12,048 bases of DNA from an uncultured Collinsella sp. (GCA_959602875.1 CAUGVQ010000061.1:1-12048), one strand, 5' to 3'; counted from the stretch's first letter, positions 4,622 through 11,670 are shown. Translations and numbers: made by a program. Notes: generated by a model from the sequence alone, not told the origin.

Positions 4622-5975
4622 TAACGCGCTCGACCGCAACTTCTATACCGTATTCGACTGGATGGTGGACCCGGCCGGGCTGGGTCTCAAGGCATCCAGC
4701 GCCGAGCTGTCGGTCTACGCCAAGATCTACTCGATGAGCCATCATTCGGCATACGGCTACTACGTCACGCAGGACCAGCTCGCCCTCGATCTGTATATCT
4801 CGCGCCGCTCCGTCCAGCGTGCGATCGACAGCCTCTGCAAGGCGGGCCTCATCGGCTACACCGAGCTGTACCGTACCGGCAGGGAGGCGAACGGCATGAA
4901 ATCGCCGCGCTCCTACTTCGCCGTCCAGGAGAAAATCAATGCCGCGATTGAGGCGACGATACCCGTTTCCGCCTCGCGGTGCGGGCAAATCCTCGATTTC
5001 GACTTTCAACAAAGCACAGGTCAAGCTGATGCGCCAACTTGTCACATCTCGGCTGTTGAAAACTCGAGTTTTCAACAATCCGCAGGTCAGGCTGATGCGC
5101 CATTTTGTCACAACGATGCGCCAAGTTGTCACATCGATGCGTCAACTTGGCGCAACGATGCGTCATTTTGTCGCGCCGATGCGCCAAGTTGTCGTATCGG
5201 CGCGACCTGCGCAAACGTCGAATCTGATGAAGATACCGCAGCGTCATCTAGCTGCGGAGATGCAGCAAAACCGCAGGATAGCGACCTGTCTTCTTCTGAA
5301 CGCGACGTATATATAAATAATAATAAGAATAATAATGATAATTATTTTTCTTATTCTTCTGATAATCCCAACGAGGGAGATAGACATTGCGAAGGGAGTG
5401 GAAACGGCGAGCCGGGCGGTGAAGGCGGCTGGAGCGCCGAGGTCCGCTATGCGGCCCGCTTCATCGCCGACTCGTCTCCCAAGCATTGCGACGGCATCTT
5501 CCTCGAGAGGACCATGGACGCGATCCGCGATGCCATGAACGCGGGTGCCGATGCCGATGAGATATGCGACGCGTGGGACCTCTATCTCGATGAGCTCATG
5601 ACGCAGAATTCCGAGGGCGGCTCGGCCGCCTTCAAGCGCTACGCGATGTTCCCGCTCAACTGGCTTCGCCGCGCGGACGGCTTCAGGTTTTATCTGAAGA
5701 AGGTCCGAGCGGCCAGCGGAAAATCTGCGGGAGCCAGCCACGAGGATGCGCCCGAAAACGATTCGGAATGCGCGAATGAAGCCGAGGCGCTTGCGAGGAA
5801 GTACTGCCTCACCGCCAACAAGACGACCTCGGGCATCATCTGGACGTTCATGGGCGATTACCACTCGGCGATGATCGCCCCCCGCGCGAAGAACCGACGC
5901 GAGGCCCTTCGCTACATGTGCTCGGTCAAGGGCATCGAGGTGCCGAAGGATATCGACGAGTTGACGGAAAACTAA
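4599..5975 (+). CDS. Putative replication initiator with internal origin (458 aa)
   Basis: The best start is GTG 4599 (MPTTRCPDNALDRNFYTV...), with GAGG at 4586-4589 and a 9-nt spacer. The frame is open back to ATG 4509, but that extension overlaps the previous gene and reads as non-coding. Residues 14-110 are the winged-helix domain: FYTVFDWMVDPAGLGLKASSAELSVYAKIYSM, then QDQLALDLYISRRSVQRAIDSLCKAGLIGY. Residues 144-200 are seven-residue repeats (DAPxCHI type) encoded by 21-bp iterons, residues 237-256 a low-complexity Asn/Ser tract (YINNNKNNNDNYFSYSS) encoded by very AT-rich DNA, and residues 275-458 helical C-terminal domains with aromatic residues (AAFKRYAMFPLNWLRR; TTSGIIWTFMGDYHSAM). 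A DNA-binding N-terminus, central iterons plus AT-rich DNA, and a separate C-terminus recall phage lambda O and RepA_N initiators, which carry their origin inside the gene. No helicase or polymerase motif is seen, so it probably recruits host replication proteins. Confidence 0.8.
   Translation: MPTTRCPDNALDRNFYTVFDWMVDPAGLGLKASSAELSVYAKIYSMSHHSAYGYYVTQDQLALDLYISRRSVQRAIDSLCKAGLIGYTELYRTGREANGMKSPRSYFAVQEKINAAIEATIPVSASRCGQILDFDFQQSTGQADAPTCHISAVENSSFQQSAGQADAPFCHNDAPSCHIDASTWRNDASFCRADAPSCRIGATCANVESDEDTAASSSCGDAAKPQDSDLSSSERDVYINNNKNNNDNYFSYSSDNPNEGDRHCEGSGNGEPGGEGGWSAEVRYAARFIADSSPKHCDGIFLERTMDAIRDAMNAGADADEICDAWDLYLDELMTQNSEGGSAAFKRYAMFPLNWLRRADGFRFYLKKVRAASGKSAGASHEDAPENDSECANEAEALARKYCLTANKTTSGIIWTFMGDYHSAMIAPRAKNRREALRYMCSVKGIEVPKDIDELTEN
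5004..5112. repeat. 66-bp-period direct repeat flanking the iterons
   Basis: The 43 nt at 5004-5046 recur at 5070-5112 with 37 identities (both begin TTTCAACAA and contain CAGGTCA and GCTGATGCGCCA). In protein this is FQQSTGQADAPTCH against FQQSAGQADAPFCH. It shows that the first iteron and its flank were duplicated as a unit, with the palindrome at 5054-5077 in the interval. Confidence 0.75.
5028..5198. repeat. Six 21-bp iterons, candidate replication origin
   Basis: Units start at 5028, then tandemly at 5094, 5115, 5136, 5157 and 5178, each 21 bp. The consensus begins GATGCGYCA and continues TTGTCRCA, ending in AWC. Each unit is itself an imperfect dyad around its centre; eight of ten pairs match in the first unit. 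A degenerate unit may follow at 5199. The 21-bp period equals two helical turns, so a protein bound to each unit would sit on the same DNA face, as with plasmid and phage iterons. Confidence 0.75.
5054..5077. repeat. 24-bp perfect palindrome within the iteron region
   Basis: The half-site TGTTGAAAACTC is followed immediately by its exact reverse complement. It is centred on CTCGAG and lies in the 45-bp gap between iteron 1 and iteron 2. A half-copy (TTTCAACA) stands in the first copy of the 66-bp repeat at 5004-5011. A perfect 24-bp dyad inside coding sequence is not expected by chance and suggests a dimer-binding site or cruciform. Confidence 0.75.
5306..5366. other. AT-rich tract, candidate DNA unwinding element
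   Basis: About sixty bases contain only around seven G or C, in otherwise GC-rich coding DNA. They begin at the GTATATATAAATAATAATAA segment and continue through TTATTTTTC and TTATTC. The tract lies about 110 bp after the last iteron, on the side where phage and plasmid initiators usually melt the duplex. It encodes the Asn/Ser-rich linker of the initiator. Confidence 0.65.
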
Positions 5976-5993
5976 GATCCGATTGGAGAAGCA

Positions 5994-7715
5994 ATGGGAC
6001 AATTGCCTGCAGACGCCCCCTGCAAGGCGGCTCACAGCTCACGTAACCGCGCACGGCGCATGAAGGCCGCTCGCGCCGAGGCCAGACGGCTCGTTGACGA
6101 GGCTCGTGATAAGCGCGATTCGGCCTTGGCCGAACTTTCGTCCGTAAAGGCCGAGCTCGCGAAAACCAAGCAAGAGCATGAGCGCAAATGCGAGGAGTTC
6201 AAGCACAAGTGTGCCGAGATGGCTGCGGCGGTGGAGGCTGCGGCAGATAACGCCGCAGCCGCAGATGAGATTGAGAACCTCAAGCGCATCAATGCGGAGA
6301 CGCTCGAATCCCTTGATAGCGAGCGGAGCAAGACGCAGGGCCTCTTGGAACGTCTCGGTGAGGCCAATGACCAAATCGAGAGCGAACGCAGCGAGAAGGA
6401 GGAGTTCCGTCAGGAAGTTCTCGGCCTGCGCTCCCGTTTAGAGAACACGAGCGGGATGTCGATAGATGAGGTCAACGGCCTTGTCGCTCGGGCACAGGAG
6501 GCCGAGAATCGCGCTAGCGAGCTGGCCTTCGACATGTCCACCCTCCAAAACCAGGCAGAGGACCGCGAGAGGCAGCTCGAGGAAGCTCGGGAGAGCTGCT
6601 GGCAGCTCAAGGCCGCTGCGGATGAGCAGATGAAGAGGCTCGAGAACCACAACGCCGCCTTGCACGATTCCGTCGCCCAGACCAAAGCCGAGCTCGAGGC
6701 GGTTTCGGCCGAGCGGGACGAACTGCTGGGTAAGCTCGGCGATTCATCGAGCCGGATCGAGGAGCTGGAGTCTTCGCTCGAGGTCGAGCGGCAAGGCGCC
6801 AGCCACCTGCGCGACAGCGAACAGTCGAGCGCCGACAAGATCGGCGACCTCGCGCGGGAAAACGAGGCCCTCGGTAGAAGCCTCGCCCAGACCCAGAAAG
6901 CCCGTGCCGATGCGGCCGCAGCCCTTGAGGCCGTGCAGGCGAACAGCGATTCGATCAAGGCGGACCTTCAGGCGGCGCGGGAGGAGAACTACCGCCAGCG
7001 CCATGACTACGACAAGAAAATCGGAGAGCTGGTGCGCGGGCAGGAACGGCTCCGCGAGCAGGTGCAGGAGGCACAGGGCAAGCTCGAAGATGATGCGGCG
7101 GAATACGAAAAGCGTATCGCGGAGCTTCAGGAGGCGCTCGAGGCCAAGCAGGAAGAGGTCGTGCGCGCCGCTCAAGAGTCGCACAAGGATGAATTGGAGC
7201 GCCTGCAGGCCGCCGTCGAGTCCGAGCGCGAGCGAGCTGATCGAGCCGAGGGGAAGGCGCGAGCCGCAGAGCTTCTGCGGGAAGACTTGGAAAGCTACAA
7301 GGGCAAGGTCGGTGCCTTGCGGCAGCAGCTTTCGGTATGCTCGAACCTGAAGGACGACCTCGAGGACGCGGAGTCCAAGCTGATGGAAGCCACCGCGAGA
7401 GCAACCGATGCCGAGGGCCGCGCACGTGCGGCCGAGCGGGATTCCAGCAGGCTCGTCAAGGAACTCGAGCGCGTCAACATGAAGCTCGCCGATGAGTCAG
7501 CGCGTGCGGCGGGGGCCTCGGCCGCACTGCAGGAAGCCGACGGCGTCAAAAGCCTCGCCCTGCCCCATGGGCTTCTCCCCGGGGAGGTGACCACTGTCGC
7601 GTTCGGGTCGGGATTCCAGAAGTTCCTCGTCAAGAAGCTCATCTACAAGTCCGACGGCAGCATCCTCGCCGAAAACGAGCACGGTCAATCCGTATCGATG
7701 GGCGTTTGGCGCTAG
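5994..7715 (+). CDS. Long soluble coiled-coil protein (573 aa), SMC/filament-like, function unknown
   Basis: GGAGAA at 5985-5990 precedes ATG 5994. There is no signal peptide and no membrane segment. From about residue 20 to 515 the sequence is nearly continuous heptad-like coiled coil rich in Glu, Ala, Arg, Lys, Leu and Gln (LSSVKAELAKTKQEHERK, EELESSLEVERQ, AEYEKRIAELQEALEAKQEE), with short breaks near residues 154-160 (SGMSIDEVN). Residues 520-573 form a small, likely beta-rich end domain (LPHGLLPGEVTTVAFG, FLVKKLIYKSDGSILAENEHGQ, MGVWR). No Walker A or ABC signature is present, so it is not an SMC ATPase; it resembles one only in its rod. It stands 18 nt after the initiator gene and before the transfer genes, so it may be a scaffold, DNA-organising or segregation factor, or link replication to transfer. 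Confidence 0.8.
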   Translation: MGQLPADAPCKAAHSSRNRARRMKAARAEARRLVDEARDKRDSALAELSSVKAELAKTKQEHERKCEEFKHKCAEMAAAVEAAADNAAAADEIENLKRINAETLESLDSERSKTQGLLERLGEANDQIESERSEKEEFRQEVLGLRSRLENTSGMSIDEVNGLVARAQEAENRASELAFDMSTLQNQAEDRERQLEEARESCWQLKAAADEQMKRLENHNAALHDSVAQTKAELEAVSAERDELLGKLGDSSSRIEELESSLEVERQGASHLRDSEQSSADKIGDLARENEALGRSLAQTQKARADAAAALEAVQANSDSIKADLQAAREENYRQRHDYDKKIGELVRGQERLREQVQEAQGKLEDDAAEYEKRIAELQEALEAKQEEVVRAAQESHKDELERLQAAVESERERADRAEGKARAAELLREDLESYKGKVGALRQQLSVCSNLKDDLEDAESKLMEATARATDAEGRARAAERDSSRLVKELERVNMKLADESARAAGASAALQEADGVKSLALPHGLLPGEVTTVAFGSGFQKFLVKKLIYKSDGSILAENEHGQSVSMGVWR

Positions 7716-7774
7716 ATGGTACCTTCACTCCCGTTGAGTCGATGCGAAACGGTTGAATCTAGCCGCCGCGGCAC

Positions 7775-7853
7775 GACCCGAAGGGGTCCTCTCCCTCCGA
7801 TGTAGCCTGCGCTGTGGCTGAGCATTGGGCTTGGTCACAGCGACCTTCGGAGG
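7775..7853 (+). promoter_or_regulatory. Structured 5' leader that can hide the ribosome site of the next gene
   Basis: A small hairpin GACCC-GAAG-GGGTC (7775-7788) is followed by nested inverted repeats: CCTCCGA (7794-7800) with TCGGAGG (7847-7853), and inside it CGCTGTG (7810-7816) with CACAGCG (7836-7842). The outer right arm contains the Shine-Dalgarno GGAGG of the gene starting at 7862, so folding would mask it. It may be a translational control element, or the arms may be DNA sites. No family was recognised. Confidence 0.45.
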
Positions 7854-7861
7854 TAGAGGAC

Positions 7862-9337
7862 ATGCCATCAATTTCAGATGAGGCTGGAATCAAGCTGCTC
7901 AACATACTCGAGATGTTCGGCAGGGAGATGCTCAGGAACAAAATCAATGAGTCGAACCGCTTGCGAGCAGAAGCCCGAGACGCCAAGGCGGCGGCCAAGG
8001 GCCTATCAAACGACGGCAAGGGGATGAAAAAGCAAGACTATACGACGACTTGGTTCGATTCTCCCGCCGAAGCGCAGACGACCCTGCGCGAGTTGAAGCA
8101 GATCTCCCCGAAACTTTTCGCCAACTCCACCGTCGTCGGCCACTTTCTCGTCCATCCGAAAGACGGAAAGGACAGCAAAGGGAAGCGCACCCACACCATT
8201 CAAGATGCCATCTACGACATCAGCCGAGACCATCGATATGCCGCCCGCATCATCAATCTCGACAAGCTCGATAAGGGCGAAGCGGACAAGGGCTATATCA
8301 AAAGCCTGCCAGATGGGGACTGCACCCGTTTCACGTTCGGAGAGTTCGAGAACGAGGCATCCTCGTTCAACGCCGCCTACTATTGCTCCGTCCTGCAGGA
8401 TTACGACATCAACGCCCGCCATATCGGCAACCAGGTCATCGTCAACGTCGGCGATAGGGACCGCGCCCTGGAAGCCCTCGATATCGAGGGAAAGAAGATC
8501 CAAGCCATGGGACCCGAGCGCGGCGAGCTGTTCATGCGCCAGCGCTACAAGGACCGCATCGGTGTGGAATTCGAGCCTCCGCTCATCGAAGATGGGACCG
8601 ATGGGTATGACGAGGCTGGCGGCGATATGGGTGCCGAGATGCCGACGCCCGAGGTCGAACCCGAGCATGGAGACGATGAGCTTGCAGATGCCGATGGGCG
8701 TGCAGATGAGGGTGTAGACCCAGACCATGATGTGCGCGACCCGGACGATGGCGGGGTCTTCGTTCCGAGTCTCGATGATGTCGATGAGACACGCGGTGAG
8801 GAGAGCCCCGCCGGCAGCGCCGCAGACGGCAAGACCGGACCTGAATCCACGGAGGCCATCGCCGAGGAGGAACTGGCCGAGAAGACGGTGGAGTCCGCTT
8901 CGGCGGCTCGGGCCGATGGCGATTTGAGCGCCGCCGATGCGGACGAGGCGCTGTCGCGCGAGACCCGCAAGGCCGAGCTGCACGAGGATATCTCCAACAG
9001 CAAGACAACGGCGGACTGCGTCCAGGCTCGCCCCGATGCCCATAACGGCGACCTCTCCACTCCCTATGCCGACGGGCAGGATGCCCCCGGCACCGGGGAC
9101 TCCGACGGAGACGGCATCCGCGATGCCGCCGAGGACCGCGATGGGGACGGGACGCCCGACAAGCTCGATTCGGATGCCGAATGTATCGACGACGACCCCG
9201 ATTACGAGCCCGTCAGCATGAAGGAGCGCAACATCGACGAGCTGATGAGCGACAAGGGCGAAGAGGCCGCATATGTCGCATCCCGCTCCGCCGCGCAGGC
9301 CGAGAAGGACGTCTCGCTCGAGACGGTGAACCGCTAA
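7862..9337 (+). CDS. Possible PcfB-like (DUF3801-type) conjugation protein with acidic tail (491 aa)
   Basis: The start is ATG 7862, with GGAGG at 7849-7853 and an 8-nt spacer; the in-frame GTG at 7814 lies inside the hairpin and is less likely. Residues 1-235 are globular: N-terminal helices (GIKLLNILEMFGREMLRNKI), a basic linker, then mixed alpha/beta sequence ending DINARHIGNQVIVNVGDRDRALEAL, which recalls the end of PcfB/DUF3801 proteins; the match is weak. Residues 243-410 are acidic, Asp/Glu/Ala-rich and probably disordered. Residues 413-447 contain DxDGDGxxD loops (DSDGDGIRD, DRDGDGTPD) like calcium-binding thrombospondin type 3 repeats. The stop overlaps the coupling-protein start as TAATG, so the two are made together; PcfB likewise precedes its VirD4-type partner PcfC in pCF10. 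It probably binds the coupling protein or relaxosome. Confidence 0.7.
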   Translation: MPSISDEAGIKLLNILEMFGREMLRNKINESNRLRAEARDAKAAAKGLSNDGKGMKKQDYTTTWFDSPAEAQTTLRELKQISPKLFANSTVVGHFLVHPKDGKDSKGKRTHTIQDAIYDISRDHRYAARIINLDKLDKGEADKGYIKSLPDGDCTRFTFGEFENEASSFNAAYYCSVLQDYDINARHIGNQVIVNVGDRDRALEALDIEGKKIQAMGPERGELFMRQRYKDRIGVEFEPPLIEDGTDGYDEAGGDMGAEMPTPEVEPEHGDDELADADGRADEGVDPDHDVRDPDDGGVFVPSLDDVDETRGEESPAGSAADGKTGPESTEAIAEEELAEKTVESASAARADGDLSAADADEALSRETRKAELHEDISNSKTTADCVQARPDAHNGDLSTPYADGQDAPGTGDSDGDGIRDAAEDRDGDGTPDKLDSDAECIDDDPDYEPVSMKERNIDELMSDKGEEAAYVASRSAAQAEKDVSLETVNR

Positions 9338-11442
9338 TGAAGGTCACGAAAGAGGTGGCGCCGCTTTTGGGCGCGGCGGCTGCCACCCTACCATTCGCCT
9401 ACCTCGGCAACAGGTTCGTCGACTGCGCCTGCTCCTATTCGGATATGCTCGAGGGCCTCACGGCCGCACCTGCGGAGATGTGGGGCTACATCGCCGCCCA
9501 TCCGTTCCGCCTGTTGATGAACGACGCCGGCATGCTCGGCATGCTCCTCGGAATCTGCATCCCGTGGGCAATCGCCATGGTGTGCCTGGTCTATGGGCAG
9601 AAGAACACCCGAGTCGGCGAGGAGCACGGTTCGGCGCGGTGGGCCACCACCGAGGAACTCGCGCCTTTCATCGAGGACAAAAATCCGCAAGGATCTGCGA
9701 ACGCGCTGCTCCTCTCGAAGAGCACCGGTCGCGCTTGGAGCCGCGAGGGCTTCTCGATGAACTACGACGGCAACATGAACGTGCTGGTCATCGGCGGCTC
9801 GGGCGCAGGCAAGACGCGCTACTATGTGAAGCCCAACGTGTGCCAGATGAATTCCGACCTGTTCATCACCGACCCCAAGGGCGACCTCCTGCTCGATGTC
9901 GGCAACATGCTCTCGAACAACGGCTATGAGATCCGCTCGTTCAACACGTTCTTCCCCGATCGCTCGCTCATCTACAACCCGCTCCACTACGTCAGGACCG
10001 ACCTCGAGATCCAGTCGTTCGCGGGGCTTCTCATCTCCATGACGACGCCTCCCAAGTCCAGCTCGGGAGACCCGTTTTGGGAGAAGTCCGAGAAGATGCT
10101 CTACATGGCGCTCATCGCGTTCATGCGCGACTACTGCCCCGTCCAGGACTACAACATCGGCGGCCTTCTCAAGCTGCTGTCGATGGCCAAGGCATCCGAG
10201 TCCAACGAGAACTACAAGAGCCCGCTGGACCTCATCTTCGACGAAATCGAGACCGGCATGCGACGGGTCAAGCGCAACCCGAAGAATCCCGAGGTCAAGG
10301 AGCGTGCGGCTCAGAACCCGACCCCCTCGGACGCACCGGAGGAGATTTCGGTCTACACCGGCGCGGACGGCGAGCGCTTCGACCTCGTCCCGTCGGCCTT
10401 CCGCCGCCATTCGGACAACAAGCGACCGTATGACAACGTCCACAAGAACGGAAAGCGCGGGTTCGACCCCACCGAGGACTACGCCTTGGAGAACTACCGC
10501 AAGTTCCAGTCCGCAGCCGGCAAGACGCTCAAGTCGATTCTGATCACCTGCAACGCACGCCTGGCGCCGTTCACCGCCGCCGAGGTGAAGCAGCTCGTCG
10601 TCGGCGAGGACCAGATGCACCTCGAGCGCTTCGGCGATCCCGACTCGAAGAACGCGATCTTCGCCATCTTCGACGACACGGACCAGAGGACACTGGGCTT
10701 TCTGCACGGCATGATGGTCTACCAGACGGTGCGAGTCCTCTGCCACAAGGCCTTGGAGAAATACAACGGCAAGCTGCCGCGCCCGGTCAACTTCATCCTC
10801 GACGAGTACCGCTCCCTGTCGCTTCCCGCCGACATCTCGGGCTTCATCTCCGTCCTGCGCTCGCGAAACATCGCGATGTCGGTCATCTTGCAGGCCAAGT
10901 CCCAGCTCGCCGAGCTCTACGACGAGGCGACCGCCGACTCCATCGTGGGCTGCTGCGATACCGTGCTGTATCTGGGCGGCGGCAAGGCCAACAAGGGCAC
11001 GACCTCGACCTGCGAGTTCATCTCCGATTCCTGCGGACAGCAGACCGTCTTCCAGGAGAACTACTCCCAGAGCCACGGAGGACAGGGCAGCTGGTCGAAG
11101 AGCGGCCAGACCGTCGGCCGCGCCCTCATCGACCCCGCCGAGGTGGCAAAGCTCCCCAAGACGGAATGCGTCGTGCTCATCAACGGCGCCAACCCCATCG
11201 TCGATGAGAAGTACCCGCTCACGGAGCATCCGAACTACAGGCTGATGGCCGATTCGCCCGGATTCGATATCAAGAGGTATATGGCGGAGAAGCGCCGGCG
11301 CGAGGAGCGTGAGTACTCCGCACGCCTCGCGAGCCAATCCAAGTCGATGCCGCGGCGGACGCCTTTGCGTGGTCGAACTGATGCCGAGGTCGGCAGGCAC
11401 TACAAGTCCCGCGATACGGATTCAACCGGCAAGGCGGAATAG
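9337..11442 (+). CDS. virD4: VirD4/TraG-family type IV coupling protein (701 aa)
   Basis: This ATPase links the relaxosome to the mating channel and drives DNA export at the inner membrane. The start is ATG 9337, overlapping the upstream stop as TAATG. Two N-terminal membrane segments are visible at about residues 8-24 and 62-87. The family motif HGSARWAT follows at residues 97-103, then Walker A GGSGAGKT at 153-160, the DPKG motif at 179-182 (ITDPKGDLLLD), and Walker B NFILDEY with the acidic pair Asp489-Glu490. An arginine-containing region LRSRNIAMSVILQAKSQL follows, as in other VirD4/TraG/PcfC proteins. An insert at about 305-380 holds charged and Pro-rich segments in the all-alpha-domain region. 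The length is normal to slightly long for the family (about 600-750). The C-terminal tail is very basic (EKRRREEREYS..PRRTPLRGR). All key residues are intact, so the protein should be functional. Confidence 0.95.
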   Translation: MKVTKEVAPLLGAAAATLPFAYLGNRFVDCACSYSDMLEGLTAAPAEMWGYIAAHPFRLLMNDAGMLGMLLGICIPWAIAMVCLVYGQKNTRVGEEHGSARWATTEELAPFIEDKNPQGSANALLLSKSTGRAWSREGFSMNYDGNMNVLVIGGSGAGKTRYYVKPNVCQMNSDLFITDPKGDLLLDVGNMLSNNGYEIRSFNTFFPDRSLIYNPLHYVRTDLEIQSFAGLLISMTTPPKSSSGDPFWEKSEKMLYMALIAFMRDYCPVQDYNIGGLLKLLSMAKASESNENYKSPLDLIFDEIETGMRRVKRNPKNPEVKERAAQNPTPSDAPEEISVYTGADGERFDLVPSAFRRHSDNKRPYDNVHKNGKRGFDPTEDYALENYRKFQSAAGKTLKSILITCNARLAPFTAAEVKQLVVGEDQMHLERFGDPDSKNAIFAIFDDTDQRTLGFLHGMMVYQTVRVLCHKALEKYNGKLPRPVNFILDEYRSLSLPADISGFISVLRSRNIAMSVILQAKSQLAELYDEATADSIVGCCDTVLYLGGGKANKGTTSTCEFISDSCGQQTVFQENYSQSHGGQGSWSKSGQTVGRALIDPAEVAKLPKTECVVLINGANPIVDEKYPLTEHPNYRLMADSPGFDIKRYMAEKRRREEREYSARLASQSKSMPRRTPLRGRTDAEVGRHYKSRDTDSTGKAE

Positions 11443-11535
11443 AGGGCAGCGGCTCTATTGATTCTGTGCAAGGGGTTCACGGGAGCGTCCGGTGAGCCCC
11501 ATTTTCGCATCTGTCCGAGGTCGCCAACTGCGCGG

Positions 11536-11670
11536 ATGCCTCGATGTTGCCGCTGCGGCAAGACGTGGGTGCCTTTCGGCCGCGCCGTGTATCTTCGTGG
11601 CGTCCATTGGGTCGGCACGCCGCCGCCCTGTACCCGGTACGGAGGATCGCATGTCTACCGAAGCACCTGA
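11536..11670 (+). CDS. Possible small Cys-rich (zinc-ribbon-like) protein (44 aa)
   Basis: The reading frame from ATG 11536 gives MPRCCRCGKTWVPFG and later PPPCTRYGG: a CxxCG knuckle plus one further Cys, with GC-rich third positions. The frame is open further upstream to TTG 11458. The ribosome site at 11536 is poor. Its 3' end overlaps the well-led 19-codon ORF at 11651, which would be coupled to it. This could be a tiny zinc-binding protein or a chance frame. Confidence 0.3.
   Translation: MPRCCRCGKTWVPFGRAVYLRGVHWVGTPPPCTRYGGSHVYRST

Noticed and set aside
4613..4625. Programmed +1 frameshift at TCC TGA joining the second and third winged-helix genes
   Set aside because: The context slightly resembles release-factor frameshift sites, but no stimulatory Shine-Dalgarno or slippery codon is seen, and GTG 4599 gives a simpler start.
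5028..5198. CRISPR array reading of the 21-bp repeats
   Set aside because: Units are mostly head-to-tail without unique spacers, are in frame within a gene, and no cas genes are nearby.
5028..5198. Cys-His repeats as a zinc-finger array
   Set aside because: Cys and His recur every seven residues but are lost in several units (TWR, FCR), and constraint lies on third codon positions, so DNA-level function is the better explanation.
5244..6035. 263-codon minus-strand frame over the initiator 3' end
   Set aside because: Shadow frame. Its poly-Ile segment is just the complement of the AT-rich tract.
7775..7788. GACCC-GAAG-GGGTC hairpin as a terminator after the coiled-coil gene
   Set aside because: The stem is only five pairs and is followed by CTCTCCC rather than a T-tract.
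8006..9043. 345-codon minus-strand frame with hydrophobic-looking segments
   Set aside because: Antisense to the putative PcfB-like gene. The apparent hydrophobicity comes from the complement of Asp/Ala-rich codons, and there is no ribosome site.
9181..9336. N-terminal extension of the coupling protein to ATG 9181
   Set aside because: The extension overlaps the upstream gene, reads as Arg-rich shadow sequence, and the TAATG coupled start at 9337 gives the normal membrane N-terminus.
9388..11400. 670-codon open frame on the minus strand
   Set aside because: It is the antisense shadow of the coupling-protein gene; GC-rich third positions remove stops in the opposite frame. The plus-strand product has all VirD4 motifs.
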